The translations under genes were made by a program, and so were the position numbers. 64,000 nucleotides of DNA, from positions 6,758,001 to 6,822,000 of the forward strand of contig NC_092361.1 of the NCBI RefSeq assembly GCF_030848805.1, given 5' to 3'. Every line of letters begins with the position of its first letter. Position 1 is the first letter of the stretch. The notes under the pieces were generated by a model. It saw only the letters and a list, made by a program, of their open reading frames with translations, did no database searches and was not told the origin of the DNA. Origin of the DNA: Temnothorax longispinosus (Eukaryota; Arthropoda; Insecta; Hymenoptera; Formicidae). Below, one piece after another: positions 45,332-57,819 of the stretch.

Positions 45332-47172
45332 ATGGATAGCAGTGTAACTAACGATGCAACAATCGGACCTGAATTAATAAAAAGTTACCAGCAGATATTG
45401 CTTAACAATGTGTTTGCACAGGTACAACTATAAGTGGAGCTATACTTCTCAATTAGATCTTAGGTAGTGATTCCTTGTTTATATTTGTTACATTCTAAAA
45501 ATCGAATGCGCTACGTTACAGAAACTTGAGCAAAATGAAAAACACACCAAGACACTAACCGATTACAAGAATAGGCACAAAAAGGTAATAGAGGGACTTG
45601 AAGTATATCCGTTATCTGTCTCTGAGAATTGTATGGTGCCCATCGGCAAGCGGGCATTTATGAAAGGAAAATTAACTCATACTAACGAAGTCTTGGCATT
45701 TTTGGGAGATGGCTACTTTGCCAAATACAGCGCATCACAAGCGATCGCATTGTGCAACAGGAGAATAGCATGTATAAATATCATGTAAATCTTTGAAAAT
45801 GTTTTATATTAGATTCTACAACTTGTTACATGTTATTATGTTCAGGGGCGGATGAAATGCTGAAGAGTTTAGAAACTGAGAGGAACTTGTACGAAATGAG
45901 ACAATATCTTCCATTGGGACATGATGTTTTTGGAAAAGAGGATGGAAAAGATATCGTGGAACATTGGACTGAGAATAAGCTTGATGAGTGGAGAGGTATA
46001 TAAAAAATTTACATTTTTGTACTTATATTACGCTGGACACGAAAATTAAAATGTCTTTTTTTGCAGTACAACATAGAGAGCGTGAGAAGGAGTATCATCA
46101 GAAATTAGCAAAGTTGAAAGCAAAGGAAAAGACTGACATTCGTACCGAGAAAGATATTTTCAAGAGACTTGACGAATTAGAGATAGAAGAGGAATTAGAA
46201 GAGGAAATTTACAGGTTACAATTCAGTTGTGCAATTAAAAACTCACGTTCGATGATTTACCGTTCTATCATTGCAGATTGGAAGCTGAACGAAAAGAATT
46301 TTATGGCGATGATTTGAAAGACGGCGAAGCTTATGATGAATCAGAAGAGGATACATCTGATTCCGATCAAATTACAACAGAAATAATTCAGGAGGAATTA
46401 GAGAAGCTGAAAAATATCCAAGCGGGCAGAATTACAAGTAGTACATCGAATATCACTTCTGATGCGGCTCAAGATAAAATTTTTGACACAAGTACTACGA
46501 AGAATGAGGAATCTCATCCCACTGCAAATTTTATTCAAGACATATTAACGGAGAGTTGTTCGCCTGAAAAAGGAACTGAGGAAGTGTCTAAAGACACAAG
46601 TACAAAGGAAAGAAGGAGGATATCGTTCGCTGAACCATGTGTTATAGAAGACGAAGGCAATGCAGAAGAAGAAATATCAATACCTCAGGAAGCTTGTTCT
46701 GTTCTAAAGCAAGAAGATACATATGAAATCTCTGAAGATGAAGGTGACACCGTTAGGATCGAATTTTCACATTCATCCCATATTCCAGATTTGATTGAAT
46801 CAAATGATACGGAGATACAAAGCCCGATAGATATTTATAAAATGTTTAGTACTCCTAAGTCTATTTTGAAAAGATCTCCAAATGATATGATTTACGATCG
46901 AGTTGCTCCTTTAAACGAGTATAGTAGTACAGATACAGAAGATGAAGACGAATACGTTAATTCTGCATATAGTTCTGTGAGTAAAAATAATAATTTAATA
47001 ATGTTGTTTTTACATAGATAATTGTACGTACACTAACAGACATATTTTGCAGGTAATCCAAGAGAAAGTTCAAGAAAGTAAAATATCGCCAGTAAATGAC
47101 GTTTCGGTAAAGAAAGATGAAAAAAGAATTGTAAGTAGGTTCAAACTTGAACGAGCCGGAAGAAAGAAGTGA
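45332..47172 (+). CDS. URI1: unconventional prefoldin RPB5 interactor (URI)
   Basis: Prefoldin-like co-chaperone subunit of the R2TP/URI complex, which assembles RNA polymerases through RPB5; the fly protein also binds PP1. Exons 45332-45421, 45522-45771, 45846-45995, 46067-46214, 46277-46976 and 47053-47172 give 485 residues. The N-terminal alpha-type prefoldin coiled coil contains NEKHTKTLTDYKNRHKKVIE, VPIGKRAFMKGKLTHTNEVL and LGDGYFAKYSASQAI. A Glu/Lys coiled coil and a long acidic Ser/Thr region follow. The C-terminal URI box contains FSTPKSILKRSP and ends KRIVSRFKLERAGRKK. RRRISF within the acidic part fits the PP1-docking RVxF pattern. All phases agree. Confidence 0.92.
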
Positions 47173-47603
47173 CTTGTAAATATATGTTGAATACATATTG
47201 AAATTAAAATTTATTTTCGCAATACATACCCGAATAAATATAAATTTTCCAAGATTATACTTATAATCCACTTCATTTCAGAAGTTTCTTTTATTATCGA
47301 ATCTACAAAAATTGCGGTCTATCCTACGCGACAAGTCGATGCTTCGAGTATATCGCGGAGTATATCTTGGAGTAATGCGCGAGCTCATAAACTTCAATAA
47401 TAATTAAGAAAAATGTAGGATAATATACATAGTATTTACAATAAATTTATTTTTGCGATTTCCATACAATAAGTGATCCATTTAACTTTTCGATAGGATG
47501 GAGGCAGGACACGGTAATAAATGAAAATAGACATAATTACTGTCTAATGTAACATTAATTCTATGTTGAAAACAATCCACTATCTCACACATCCTTAAGA
47601 ATA
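47173..47603. other. convergent 3' ends of URI1 and COX5B
   Basis: AT-rich interval between two convergent genes with AATAAA-like signals on both strands (for example AATAAATTTATT near 47441). No gene. Confidence 0.5.
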
Positions 47604-48555
47604 TTATATAGGTGCTTTCTCGACCAGCTTGAACCAGTGGCCACATTCGCAACGGCGTGGAGGACCTTGATGCAGCCACATCCAGTTCACGTGTAATGAA
47701 TCCTCGTCGCAGATGCATCCCATTATGCGACTTTCGAACGCGCTATAGACTATATTGGGATCTTCCTTTGTGCTGATTGCTCGCCGCTTTATGGTCATAT
47801 TGTATGGATCCTAAAAAAAAAACATTACCATGTTTGTAAAAAAAGTTAACACGTATTACAAGTCTTCGTTTGATTATTAACATTCGTCGCAGCAAAATTG
47901 AGAAATACTAAGGTAATAAAATATATACACAAGTCTATAAAAACATTATCACAAGAGAACTACGTTCTCATTATAATGTTGATTTCTTATCTTTGATACT
48001 CGAAGCCTTATCAGGAGCTTAATTTTTTCGAGAGTATCACATACAACATTTCATTCAGAAAATAGCATAATAATTATTATATCACTTATGTAACTATATT
48101 ATATCACAAATAATAAATATATCATTGGTACACGTCAAAGACATGAGAATATGTCCACATAGGCGTGTTAGCCGATCTAAAAACGTCACAACTTACATCG
48201 TTACCGGCTAAACGGGCGAGCATCTCCCTCTTCTCCAAGCCTGTGGCATGATCGAGCGGTTCGGCGACTGTCAAAGAAAAAGAAAGAACACGTGAATAGA
48301 CCAGAATTTTATCTTCTCTCTATCGTGCGCAATACGTCCGCCGTGCGTGGACCGAGAGAGTCAAAATCGATGGGCGAACGAAAAACATTACGTAATGCGG
48401 ATAAACGCGAAAATGCGAAAAATATGTGCGGGACGATTCGGCGGCGAATCGTCTTGGGAACGATATTTACATTCTTTCTTTTGGGCGCACGCGAGGCCAT
48501 AGGAAATCCGCCGTCGACATGTTTGGAGCACGGTACGAGCGCATAACCATGCCAT
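47604..48555 (-). CDS. COX5B: cytochrome c oxidase subunit 5B, mitochondrial
   Basis: Nuclear-encoded zinc-binding subunit on the matrix side of complex IV. Exons 48471-48555, 48197-48267 and 47604-47810 give 120 residues. The presequence is Arg-rich (MAWLCARTVLQTCRRRISYG). The mature part reads PLDHATGLEKREMLARLAGN, DPYNMTIKRRAISTKEDPNI, then the zinc site GCIC...RRCECGHWFKLVEKAPI. The first donor (GAAT|GTAAAT) is followed in phase by TCGCCGAACC. The last zinc pair is CxC rather than the vertebrate CxxC; as I recall this is shared with fly COX5B. Confidence 0.95.
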
Positions 48556-49614
48556 TTTTCAGAAAGCAGAAGATATCGCACTACTAGCCGTCTCGGCCCG
48601 ACTGGGTTAAGTCGTTCTCCCTTTATTCACGGATCGAACGATGCGCAGATTGCCGTCCCGCCGAACGAGCGACGTGCGCGGTGCGAGGCGCTACAGTATA
48701 TGCAAGAACGAAGAACGCGGCTGACAGCTGACAAGTGAGAGTTTCTAGGTATTTTCGACTCTTTATGGATTGGCTCATCTTCTGTAATTGGTTGAATTAA
48801 TCAAACATATTCTCAAGTCTTCTCAAACAGAGGAGGTCCAATTCTAAAATGATTTGTATGTAGAAACATATTTGATGGAGATGGAAGGTATTTAAAAAAG
48901 AATTTTTTTAATAAGAATATATTTGTATATATATAAAATTTCATTTCGTATAAAATGTCTTTATTTTTATATATCAATTATCAATATCAATATGACTTTA
49001 TCGTAGAAATTTTTTTACTTAATTTCTCTTTCATGTTATAAAAATTGAAATTCGCGCGAAAAATTTGTCCCTCAAAATTTCAGCACTTGAAGTGAAAAGT
49101 ATATATATAATAGATGAAAAAAGTGAAAAGATGAGAAACATGTAAAAAAAATAACAAGCCTAATATAATTCGATAAAGTCGGATAAGTCCACGAATGAAT
49201 TGAAATAAGTGCGCGAACTCAAATGACAAACTTCAGGGTGAAAACGACCCCGACTCCGTAACTGAATTGGAGTTTGAACGGTAAACTTCAGAGTGAAGAT
49301 TACCTTGACTAAATTCCGATTAACTAAATTGCAGCTTAATCGGGGTCGTCCTCTCAGTTTGATTCAACCAGCAGGTTCCCAGGTGTCCAATAACAAGAAA
49401 TTCATATTTCTACATTGGTAAAATACCACAAATACGGCTCGATAAGGTTAATCATTCGATTTCAGTCGATTAACTTAATCGGAATTTAGTCAAGAGAATC
49501 TTACGTCGATCGCAACGCCGCGCCGTGCAGCGGCAAAAGCGCCAAAGCCGCCAGTTCAGTAACTGTAGGTGGCGGCCGAGCGCCATCTAGGGTTGCCTCG
49601 CGCAACTAATCGTT
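48556..49614. other. COX5B upstream region and spacer
   Basis: GC-rich promoter-like stretch at 48580-48730, then AT-rich DNA. From about 49210 to 49500 there are repeated TTCAG.GTGAA and ATTCCGATTAACT-like blocks in both orientations (for example AACTTCAGGGTGAAAACGAC, AACTTCAGAGTGAAGATTAC), probably an old element. No gene. Confidence 0.4.
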
Positions 49615-49866
49615 ATGGGTAGCGACTGTTGCGCGTCCCTAGCGGCCCCGAACCGAACCCTTCAAGTCGTGTATGGGCCAAAGCACATAACATGGCGTAG
49701 CGATATACGACAGTCGTAGTCCTCGACCTGACAAATCAAGATACGCCAAAGCTTGTGCGTTACTTACGTCCACGACTACGACTGTCATATATGCTTTGGC
49801 CCTAAAAATTTATAATTACCAAATTTATAACCTATAAACACAGTCGCTACCCACCACGACGAATAG
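49615..49866. mobile_element. inverted-repeat element related to 11717-12360, with a nested insert
   Basis: It starts ATGGGTAGCGACTGTTGCGC, continues GTCCCTAGCGGCCCCGAAC as in the element at 11717, and ends CAGTCGCTACCCA followed by CACGACGAATAG, like the other copy's right flank. Most of the interior is a second element (next feature). Confidence 0.75.
49675..49803. mobile_element. nested MITE
   Basis: GGGCCAAAGCACATAACATG at the left mirrors CATATATGCTTTGGCCC at the right. Inner arms ATACGACAGTCGTAGTCCTC and GACTACGACTGTCATA pair. 129 bp, no ORF. Confidence 0.75.
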
Positions 49867-50546
49867 CTCCTCAATTTCGAGTAACTAAAAAAGAGTCTGA
49901 AATAGAGCTTGTTTGTCACACGTAGATGACAAAAATATATTCCAGTCTACCTATATTTCAAATTAAGATAGCTTCTCGCATACATGTGGATGCAGTGAAT
50001 ACTTTCGACAAGTCATATTACATTATAAATCCATATATTTTTGACTAATAAAATACATGTAATAAAAATCAACATCTCTTACATCCTTTGTAGTAAAAAT
50101 ATTAATTATAAGAGTACAATTCTTATCGATTTAGTTTTTTTTTTTTAAGAACGAATTGATGTTATAAAATGGTACAGAAACGATCAATAGTTGAACGTTT
50201 TTGCTAGGAAAAGTTGATTCCAAATTCCAAGTCTCGGTATTATTAAAATTTGCACACTATTAAAATTACAGTCGAGCGCGCGTGAGTTGCGGGATTTTTT
50301 ATACATTACGATGCGGACGCATAAATACAACCGCGGTATTAAATATTACAAACAATTTGATATAAAAAATATCCGCATAGAATATTTAAGGCATTTGTGA
50401 TACTCCGGTATACGCAGTGTTATGTATCAGGCTGTGCGGGCGGTTCTTGACCTCTTGGCGAAGAAATCGAATATATGTCCAGCCTACGTCTATTAAAAAA
50501 AAAATCTCCTTTCCATTTTTCACATTGTACTATTAGCATTATACTG
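49867..50546. other. AT-rich spacer downstream of MsrA
   Basis: Nothing recognised apart from poly-T/AATAAA-like runs. Confidence 0.4.
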
Positions 50547-52174
50547 TTAGCAGTACAAACCACTGCCCTGATTCTCGCTAATGTACTTCGTTATGTATTG
50601 CGCCGATTTTTCAGTCAGTCCTAAGTTCGGTAACTCTCTCTCAAATTGATCTATGGTGCCTGCACCTGCGATGTAGCCGTTCAATTTCGCTGCCAGCGGA
50701 GAGGTGCACAAGATCTCCGTGGTAAGGCCCGATGTTTCGATCAGCCACGGATGATTCTGCAGTCGATACTTCTGGTGGTAACTGGACAGATACATTTAAT
50801 TTATTTAATTAAATTGGACGTGCATTATCTTACATTATCAACATTATCTTAATATTTTACTAGATAAGATAAGGCTTTATTTAACTTGAGCTCAGAAAGC
50901 TAAGAAGTGGACTTGATTTACACATATACCTCAACACTCTTAATATTTTACTATTCTTTTAACTTTTCTATCGTGATTAATATTAATTTATTACTATTCG
51001 TCAAGGTGTTCAACAAACATGTACGTACAATTGAATTTATCAGTGTCTACTTGTATAGTGCAAATGTGATAAAAATATTTTAAAAGTGCCGTTACATTAG
51101 AAATATTTAAAATCATGAAATTAGAATTATTTTCGATTTAGTAAACTGTCTGTTATATAATTTGGCATTACAATCATATCATGTTACGTAATAATTATGT
51201 ACATTTATATTTTGAGTTTTTTTGTCAGCTGATACAAATGTTATATTAGAGTGTTTCGAGTAATAAGTACAAAGAATTAAATTCTGCTGAATAAGAGTCA
51301 CACAAAAATGAACGCAAATAAAATGAAAATGTGACTTACTCTTCGGCTGGATGAAACTTTGCAAACTTCTTAATTTCTGTGACGAAGACTTCCCCGCGCT
51401 TTCGTTGCTCCTGTTCACGAGATTTTTCAGCTAGCAACCTTTGCTCTTCGTCATGATATAAGATCAGTGACATGTACTGCAAATTAAATTAACATTTAAC
51501 ACTCAGTTGGCACACAAATGAATCATGTGAATCGTGTTAATTAGTTATTAGGTACATCCTGTACAGATCATACCTTCGATAACTCTCAAGTCACTCTATA
51601 TTTTTTACTGAAAATGATATATGGTCAGACAGAATTAACATGCATCAACAACATACCTGTCTCTTAATCTTCCTCGTTAGACTATACTCGTGATTGCTCC
51701 AAAACAAGCTCAACAGATGGGTGTAAGACACTAGTTCTGGATCATATTCGATACTGACGACCTCCGTATGGTCCCCTCTACAAACAGGAGTAAAGAACGC
51801 GTCAGGAATAATCTCACAAAGCGAGGTATGCGATTGCTGGGTGATGGCAAGACGGGAAACATTTACATGTTTTTGTAAGCTGGAGATTCCTTGGTGCCAC
51901 CGGCGTAGCCGACGCAGGTTCTGATAACGCCAGGCAGCGCTCCGAAGAGAGAATCCCCCGCCCAGAAGCAGCCCATGCCGAAGGTGGCACGCTTGCCCTT
52001 GGTCTCCTCCAGTTGGCCCGGCATTCTGTTGAACGGGCAAACATTGTTACGTTTGACAATCGGACATGTGAAGTACGCGCCGCACTGGTACGACGAAATG
52101 GAGCAATTGTCTGCGAGAATGGCCCGAACCAAGCACGGTAGCATAACGGTAATCACGCGGCATGATCGCGACAT
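50547..52174 (-). CDS. MsrA: peptide methionine sulfoxide reductase A
   Basis: Reduces methionine-S-sulfoxide in proteins and free Met. Exons 51867-52174, 51657-51777, 51340-51476 and 50547-50781 give 266 residues. The catalytic motif is FGMGCFWAGDSLFGALPGVI with the nucleophilic Cys, then TCVGYAGGTKESPAYKN, GDHTEVVSIEYDP, and FWSNHEYSLTRKIKRQ. The C-terminal FHPAEEDYHQKYRLQNHPWL is followed by a variable tail ending GSGLYC, whose Cys could resolve the disulfide. I took the upstream ATG, which adds a hydrophobic lead (VITVMLPCLVRAILA) that may target the protein; a second ATG at 52040 (MPGQLEETKG) would give a cytosolic 221-residue form. All phases agree. Confidence 0.94.
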
Positions 52175-52660
52175 CCTCGACGATTCGGTTTCCGCTCGAC
52201 ACGCCGCCCACTTTCATGGACTTTCATGGACTCGCCGCCGCGTTCTGTGATACTTCCACGAGTTCCACGGTGGCATGCGTTAAACCGGTATCGCGGACGA
52301 GCGGTATCGGCCTGATTGTGGGACGGAGACGAGATCGGGCGAGAGGTGGTGGACGACGGTGGACGTGCGGGGCGAGTGGGGGCAAGTGGCGACTGTGGCG
52401 AGCGCGAAGGAGGGGGACGCGCACGTGCTGAACGTCTACGCTTGCCCGAGAGTGTCAGGGAGATGGCGCGTCATCGTGTGGGGTGCACGTGCGAAGAGGA
52501 AGGTCAGCGAAGGCCAATTCCGATCGACCAATTAATTGATTGATTCGCCCGGAGTCTGGAGTATCGAGAGCGAATGACGAGATTGACCAGCGTCTCGCCA
52601 ACATGGATCGTCGTAAACACTCCGGAACTCGTGACCTGAATGTTTGATACACTTAGCCAT
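52175..52660. promoter_or_regulatory. GC-rich upstream region of MsrA
   Basis: CpG-rich interval open in many frames on both strands, as expected by composition. No domain is seen in any frame. A promoter or 5' untranslated exon is the likely role. Confidence 0.4.
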
Positions 52661-52887
52661 GACGAATTTTTCTTTGATAATACCGCTTTAAATATTTATT
52701 TTTAAGGTGAGCGTTTGAACCCAGTCCTTGACATTAATTCTAATTCTAATCAGTCGTCAAGCATAAAATTCGCTTTAAAAATTCTTGATTCTTTTGATTG
52801 TAAAATAGTATTAGGAAGACCTTGTAATTAACTAAATTATTTTGTCAAATTTTCTCGCGTTATACGTGACGCTCAAGCAAGAAATTA

Positions 52888-53023
52888 AAGGGCCACTATT
52901 TTCCAACGTTCCAGTAACTTCTAACTGACCGTAAACTTTGCAGAATAGCAATAAGAGTTGGCTATTTCGATATAGTTAACGGTCGGTTAGAAGTTAATAG
53001 ACGTTGGAAATATAGTGGTCCTA
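52888..53023. mobile_element. MITE-like inverted repeat
   Basis: AGGGCCACTATTTTCCAACG at the left mirrors CGTTGGAAATATAGTGGTCCT at the right. Inner TAACTTCTAACTGACCGTAA pairs with TTAACGGTCGGTTAGAAGTT. 136 bp, no ORF. Confidence 0.8.
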
Positions 53024-54182
53024 AACCGATGTGAATTTAGAAAATAAATTTAGAATTTAGAATCAAGAGACACGGCAGTGTCTCGCGCCAAGTACGAGCG
53101 AAGCGAGACCGCACGTGACTCTTTTACGCGACGCGATATGGAATATACGTAGAATCCGATGCTATTTTTCATTTAAGCTCTCATCTCATTGTAGACACAT
53201 GCCAAGTAACATATAGTAACAGGTATTATTATAAGTTGTTTAATCTACGAGCGTATACTTAAGGATCTTCTTTTGATTTTAGATATTCTCCCGAGATTCT
53301 GTCCAGTTGATAAAACGATCGAGATCACACCTAGGACGATCAAAGTATAAGATCGAGATATTGCCTCTAATAATAACGGACTTATTTAATTTTGAATTTT
53401 TAATGGAGCTTAATTGACGGAGTCCAGCACCAGAGAATTATTTCAAAATCACAAGATTCTCTAAAATTTTTTTAAATGACTCGGAATTTTTTACCACAAA
53501 ATTTCACACAAATCGAGAATATTCAGGAATAAAGCAGAATGTTGTTCTTAGAAGTTCGTCCTTTTTACCTTAAATGGCGAACGCACGTGGACGGTTTACT
53601 CGAGCGATGATCTATCGGACTGTTGCCTGATAGTTCTGATACACGACGAGATGCTTCTTTCTCAGAGGAATAGCCAATTCCTCGTGGAACTGAGTAGAAC
53701 TGACTGTGGAGTGTGGCATCCTACGGACGGCAATCGGTTTTTATGGGCGTCGAGCATGTGTCTCTCCCCACCACATATCGTCTCCTTCTCATTCTCCCAC
53801 TTCATAGACGTTAATACCGTGCGATTCGCTCGTCTCAATAGACCTGAATAAACTCGTGCTCCTCTTATTGTATGTCGGAACAAAAAAATGAAAAAAAGGA
53901 AATATTTTTAAATAACATCAAAAGCTTGTTAACCTCGGAATGACCATGACCAAGTTAATTACCATAATGTCCATAACCATGGGCCGATATAAAAAAAATA
54001 TATGTATTACAACATGTTACGTTACATATACATATGTATAAAGAATATCGAAAATTTAATAACTTTTTCAAGTATGATATTGTTTATCATTCTGGAGTTC
54101 GATTTATTTAATTTTATTAGTACGTTAAGAAGTATATTTCATAGTTGTAAAATATAACTTTAAAAAGAAGACGGTACCTGTA

Positions 54183-54290
54183 TTCTGATATTTACTATCA
54201 GCAACTGTCAGTACTGAAAATCTATAGTTTACGCGACGTATAGAAAAATATAGATTTTCAGAGTTGACAGCGAATATTGGAATATAGCCG
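54183..54290. mobile_element. small inverted repeat related to 13905-13940
   Basis: The arms TCTGATATTTACTATCAGCA... and CGAATATTGGAATATAGCC pair loosely; the inner CAGTACTGAAAATCTATA and TATAGATTTTCAGAGTTGAC pair well. The same CAGTACTGAAAATCTATA stands at 13911-13928 next to another MITE. Confidence 0.55.
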
Positions 54291-54961
54291 ATATCTCGGA
54301 ATGTCTATTAGTAATACAAAATATCTTCGTGTTACAGATAAGTTTTTATGTAAAAGAAGATAAGCAGCGTGTTGCATGAATATCTAATATTACTTGAGGA
54401 TATGTAGAAATAATAAGTAAAACATTCGAACTTCATTATAATATTCTGACAAAACTTTAGTTTAATTTATTATCATTGTAAGCTCCATAATTTTTTTTCA
54501 TCAGCGAAATTTATTCTCTAATAACTAACATCTTATTTATGGAATCAAAATTTTATTGTGATAAAATAGTGAAATTCCTTTAATGGATCTATGACTACGG
54601 AAGTACGTCCTTCCTTGAAAAAAAAACTTTTAGCCTTGTATAGACTTGTCTGATGATGTAACATGTCATGTTTCAGGCGGACCGATTACCCATTGACGCC
54701 AATGACCCCGTAGCTATTGGATATCTTCGAGATCGAGGACGTTAGATTGTAATTTCTCACAGGTGTACTTGTACTTAGTCCTAAGAAATATTCCGTGTTC
54801 TCTTTTGATCTTTCGCACGTTATTATTTAACAAGATAAAATTATAAAATTGTACAAAATAATAGCAACAAGATAAAAGTGATTAATAAAAGTAACATAAT
54901 AAAACAAATTAACTCAATATATAACAAACATATATTTTTAGATAATTTAAAAGTCTGAATA

Positions 54962-55095
54962 TGTATCACGCGCGATTTGCTTTAATATCAAATTTAATCT
55001 GCTGAGTATTAAGAATAAAGTAAAACTGAATGCGCGCGATTTGCTTTATTATCAAATTTAATCTGCTGAGTATTAAGAAAAAAAGTAGAACTGAA
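54962..55095. repeat. direct tandem duplication, unit about 67 bp
   Basis: Two copies of GCGCGATTTGCTTTAATATC continuing through AAATTTAATCTGCTGAGTAT to AGTAAAACTGAAT, differing by a few bases. Confidence 0.85.
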
Positions 55096-56423
55096 TGAAC
55101 AATATCTTATTTAAAATATTTGGCTTGACGTTAAATATTTCTGATGATGTATGAAGTACGAATGCATGACGCCTTGATATACACCGTATATTTAATTGAG
55201 TGCGATTATTTGAAAATATATCATCGAGGATAAATTTGGATACGTAAGATTATTCGATATCAAATAGCGAAGATTTAGAGAAACAAAACATTTAGTATTT
55301 ATATGTTAAATATAAACAGTAATATAGGAAATTTTGATAAAACGCATCTTCAATTAAAAAACTTGCATCGTAATGAAAATGATTGGGCGATATCAAAAGA
55401 TAACAAAATTATCTCGAAATACTTTTAGATTAGACTCGTCTTCCACCGAGCGGTCTGCTCTTGAGAGAGGTAAATTTACTACAACTGCGAAATACCGAGA
55501 AATAAATTTTAAGGTATGAAAGATACAAATAGTATCGAGTAACACTCGTGTATTTAACATCACGTTCTTATTTATTGTCAATTTATTGTGGCTCTAATGA
55601 GGCTCAATAAAGCGCGGTGGTTGCATCAGAAGAGACGGAGCGCGCGCGATGCACAGTTGATTAAATCAGTTCTCAATTGGAAGTCGACTGATGTAATCTT
55701 CCTCCTGTAGCCGCTAAGCCACATCTCGTAGATGTACATATCACCATGACTGTCATTATATGGCTATTATCAGTCACTATTCAGTTCCTGACCCGTTATG
55801 TATCTCGACACAAACACAAGTGGAAGCTGTACTGATAAGCGCGTTAAAAATGATCCACAGAAACATCGTGACTGAAATAGGTGAAATCCGCGCTTCAAAG
55901 AACGATTACATGCTGTAAGGTAATAGTATCATATAAATTTTCAACTCATGTTCATATCTCTGATATAAATATAAGCTGCTAAATAGAAAGATTTCAGTCA
56001 AATTTACGTATGATCGTGATAAATAAATATTAAATAACAAAACTCGCAAATTGTTCATCAACTCTCAGTTCATCAACCGAACAACTCGTTGCCTCTTGTT
56101 CGGATTTCTTCGCGATTCTTAAATCATATTGTAATGCACTGAGAAATGAGTCAATATTTATAAGATAACAATTTCTTATTGAAAGCGTTGGAGTTTGTAT
56201 CGAGAGCGTATGAAAAGTTGATAAACTACCTTTTTGCGGGTTGCATAATATAAGATATATAAGATATATACAAGATATACGAAGATAACATATACAGTAA
56301 TTTTATTTTTATATAATGTTACTATATTACAATACAATATAAACAGGTGGTAGACGTCACATAAATTCATTTCAAATACAGCCATTGAAATCAACTTTCG
56401 CCATAGACATTCGCAATCAAATC

Positions 56424-56603
56424 ATGCGTCCACTATCGCACGTGTGCTACGTACTTTTAATTGGAATAATCGCGGCGATTATCATTAGTTTCACGATTAA
56501 CGCAATTGCAAGACGCGGAACGAGTCACGCGACTGCTATCGTGAAGGCCGGAAGCCGCGTAAAGTTTGGCAACGTTTATTATGCATCGTGGAGGAATGTA
56601 TGA
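56424..56603 (+). CDS. candidate 59-aa single-pass membrane peptide
   Basis: ORF MRPLSHVCYVLLIGIIAAII onward, with one clear hydrophobic helix (YVLLIGIIAAIIISFTINAI), a basic stretch and a C-terminal NVYYASWRNV. Local composition is less AT-rich than the neighbourhood, an acceptor-like AAATACAG lies 40 bases upstream, and an AATAAAG follows at 56755. I do not recognise the protein; this may be chance or the last exon of an unseen gene. Confidence 0.25.
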   Translation: MRPLSHVCYVLLIGIIAAIIISFTINAIARRGTSHATAIVKAGSRVKFGNVYYASWRNV

Positions 56604-57819
56604 GCGTTTATTTGTACTATTTACTTCCTTCTAAGATCCCTCTTTGTATTTTTAATTTGGATGCGATTTGACGTAAACGTGTACAAAAAATACGACCGTT
56701 CGGCAGGACAAATGATTATTTTACACACGGTCCTGTATATACGCGTGATCTCGAATAAAGTTTGCTACCATTTTGATTCGCTGGTATTCTCCCTCGTTAC
56801 ACGGGGATGCGTAAAATTTACTCGAAAAAAAAAGAAGTAAAGTTTACATATTTATATCTCGAATATCTCCGGCACGAATTGTCGAATTAAACTCGAACGC
56901 TTCACGCGTTTGTCAAAGGCGCAACACAGGTGCAAAATTGTAAATCAGCGATGTATATAGCGACTTGCTATATGCGGAACGAGGAATTCAAGTGAAAAGT
57001 CTTTAGTTGTAATAGATAGATAAATACTACATATCAAAATTTACAAATAATCTTTAAATCGATATAAAAAACAGTTTCCACTCAATCCTTACAGCTAGTC
57101 TCATAAAAAATATTGGAAGATGTCTGGTAGTCTTATACCTGTTTGCGGGGATACTAGAAAAACTCGAATCTACGTAGTACCTACGAATGTTATAACACAC
57201 ATCTCTTGTCTTTCTAGTAGTCTATACATTTCCTTTAATATAACAATAAATAAAGTAAAAGTCTGTACAATACTTGAACGCTTTAGGCGCTGGATAGTTG
57301 TAAAACAAAAATGCAATTATATAATTTCTACAAATGTAAGTACATGCTCTGAGTAGTCATCGTAACAAGATGTTGTTGATACCGAGCTTGTTCAAACGCT
57401 GCGATTCGCGTGAGAATCGCAGGAAAAACGTTTCGTCACATGATTTAAGTACATATATGCCGTTCGTGCGACATCAAAACCGATAACTGTTTTGATTTTA
57501 AAGCTGTCGATACGCGCCCCCGCGGTTATTATCTGTGATGTACATAATGTCGCTCTATATGTGCTAAGAAAATATATGTATATATGTATATATATATCTA
57601 ATAAAAAAATATCACGACCCTCGGGCTCGGATTAAACGCGCGACTCGAAAAATTGCGGAAGTACAAGAACGCAGCGTTGAGTCTTGGAAAAAATACTGGA
57701 AGATATAATTGCGGGAATATATTCTCGTTTGTGTGCGCGAAAGATTCCGGTGAGCTCCGACGACATCGTAGATAACAGTGGGCAAGGACAAGGAAAACGA
57801 GATTGTGTAATTAGCGCGT
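56604..57819. other. spacer downstream of the MYPT-like gene
   Basis: No supported coding sequence. An ATATGTAT-rich run lies at 57575-57600. Part is probably the 3' untranslated region of the minus-strand gene that ends at 57820. Confidence 0.4.

Larger units (their letters stand above)
52661..56423. other. large gene-empty spacer with small repeats
   Basis: It contains the MITE at 52888-53023, an inverted repeat at 54183-54290 and a tandem duplication at 54962-55095. Open frames at 53651-53883 on both strands have no domain or splice structure. I see no gene. Confidence 0.45.

Noticed and set aside
52224..52652. Several overlapping open frames upstream of MsrA
   Set aside because: GC-rich promoter-like composition; none shows a domain or joins MsrA in phase.
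53651..53883. Mirror-image open frames on both strands
   Set aside because: No domain, no splice context, no neighbouring exons.
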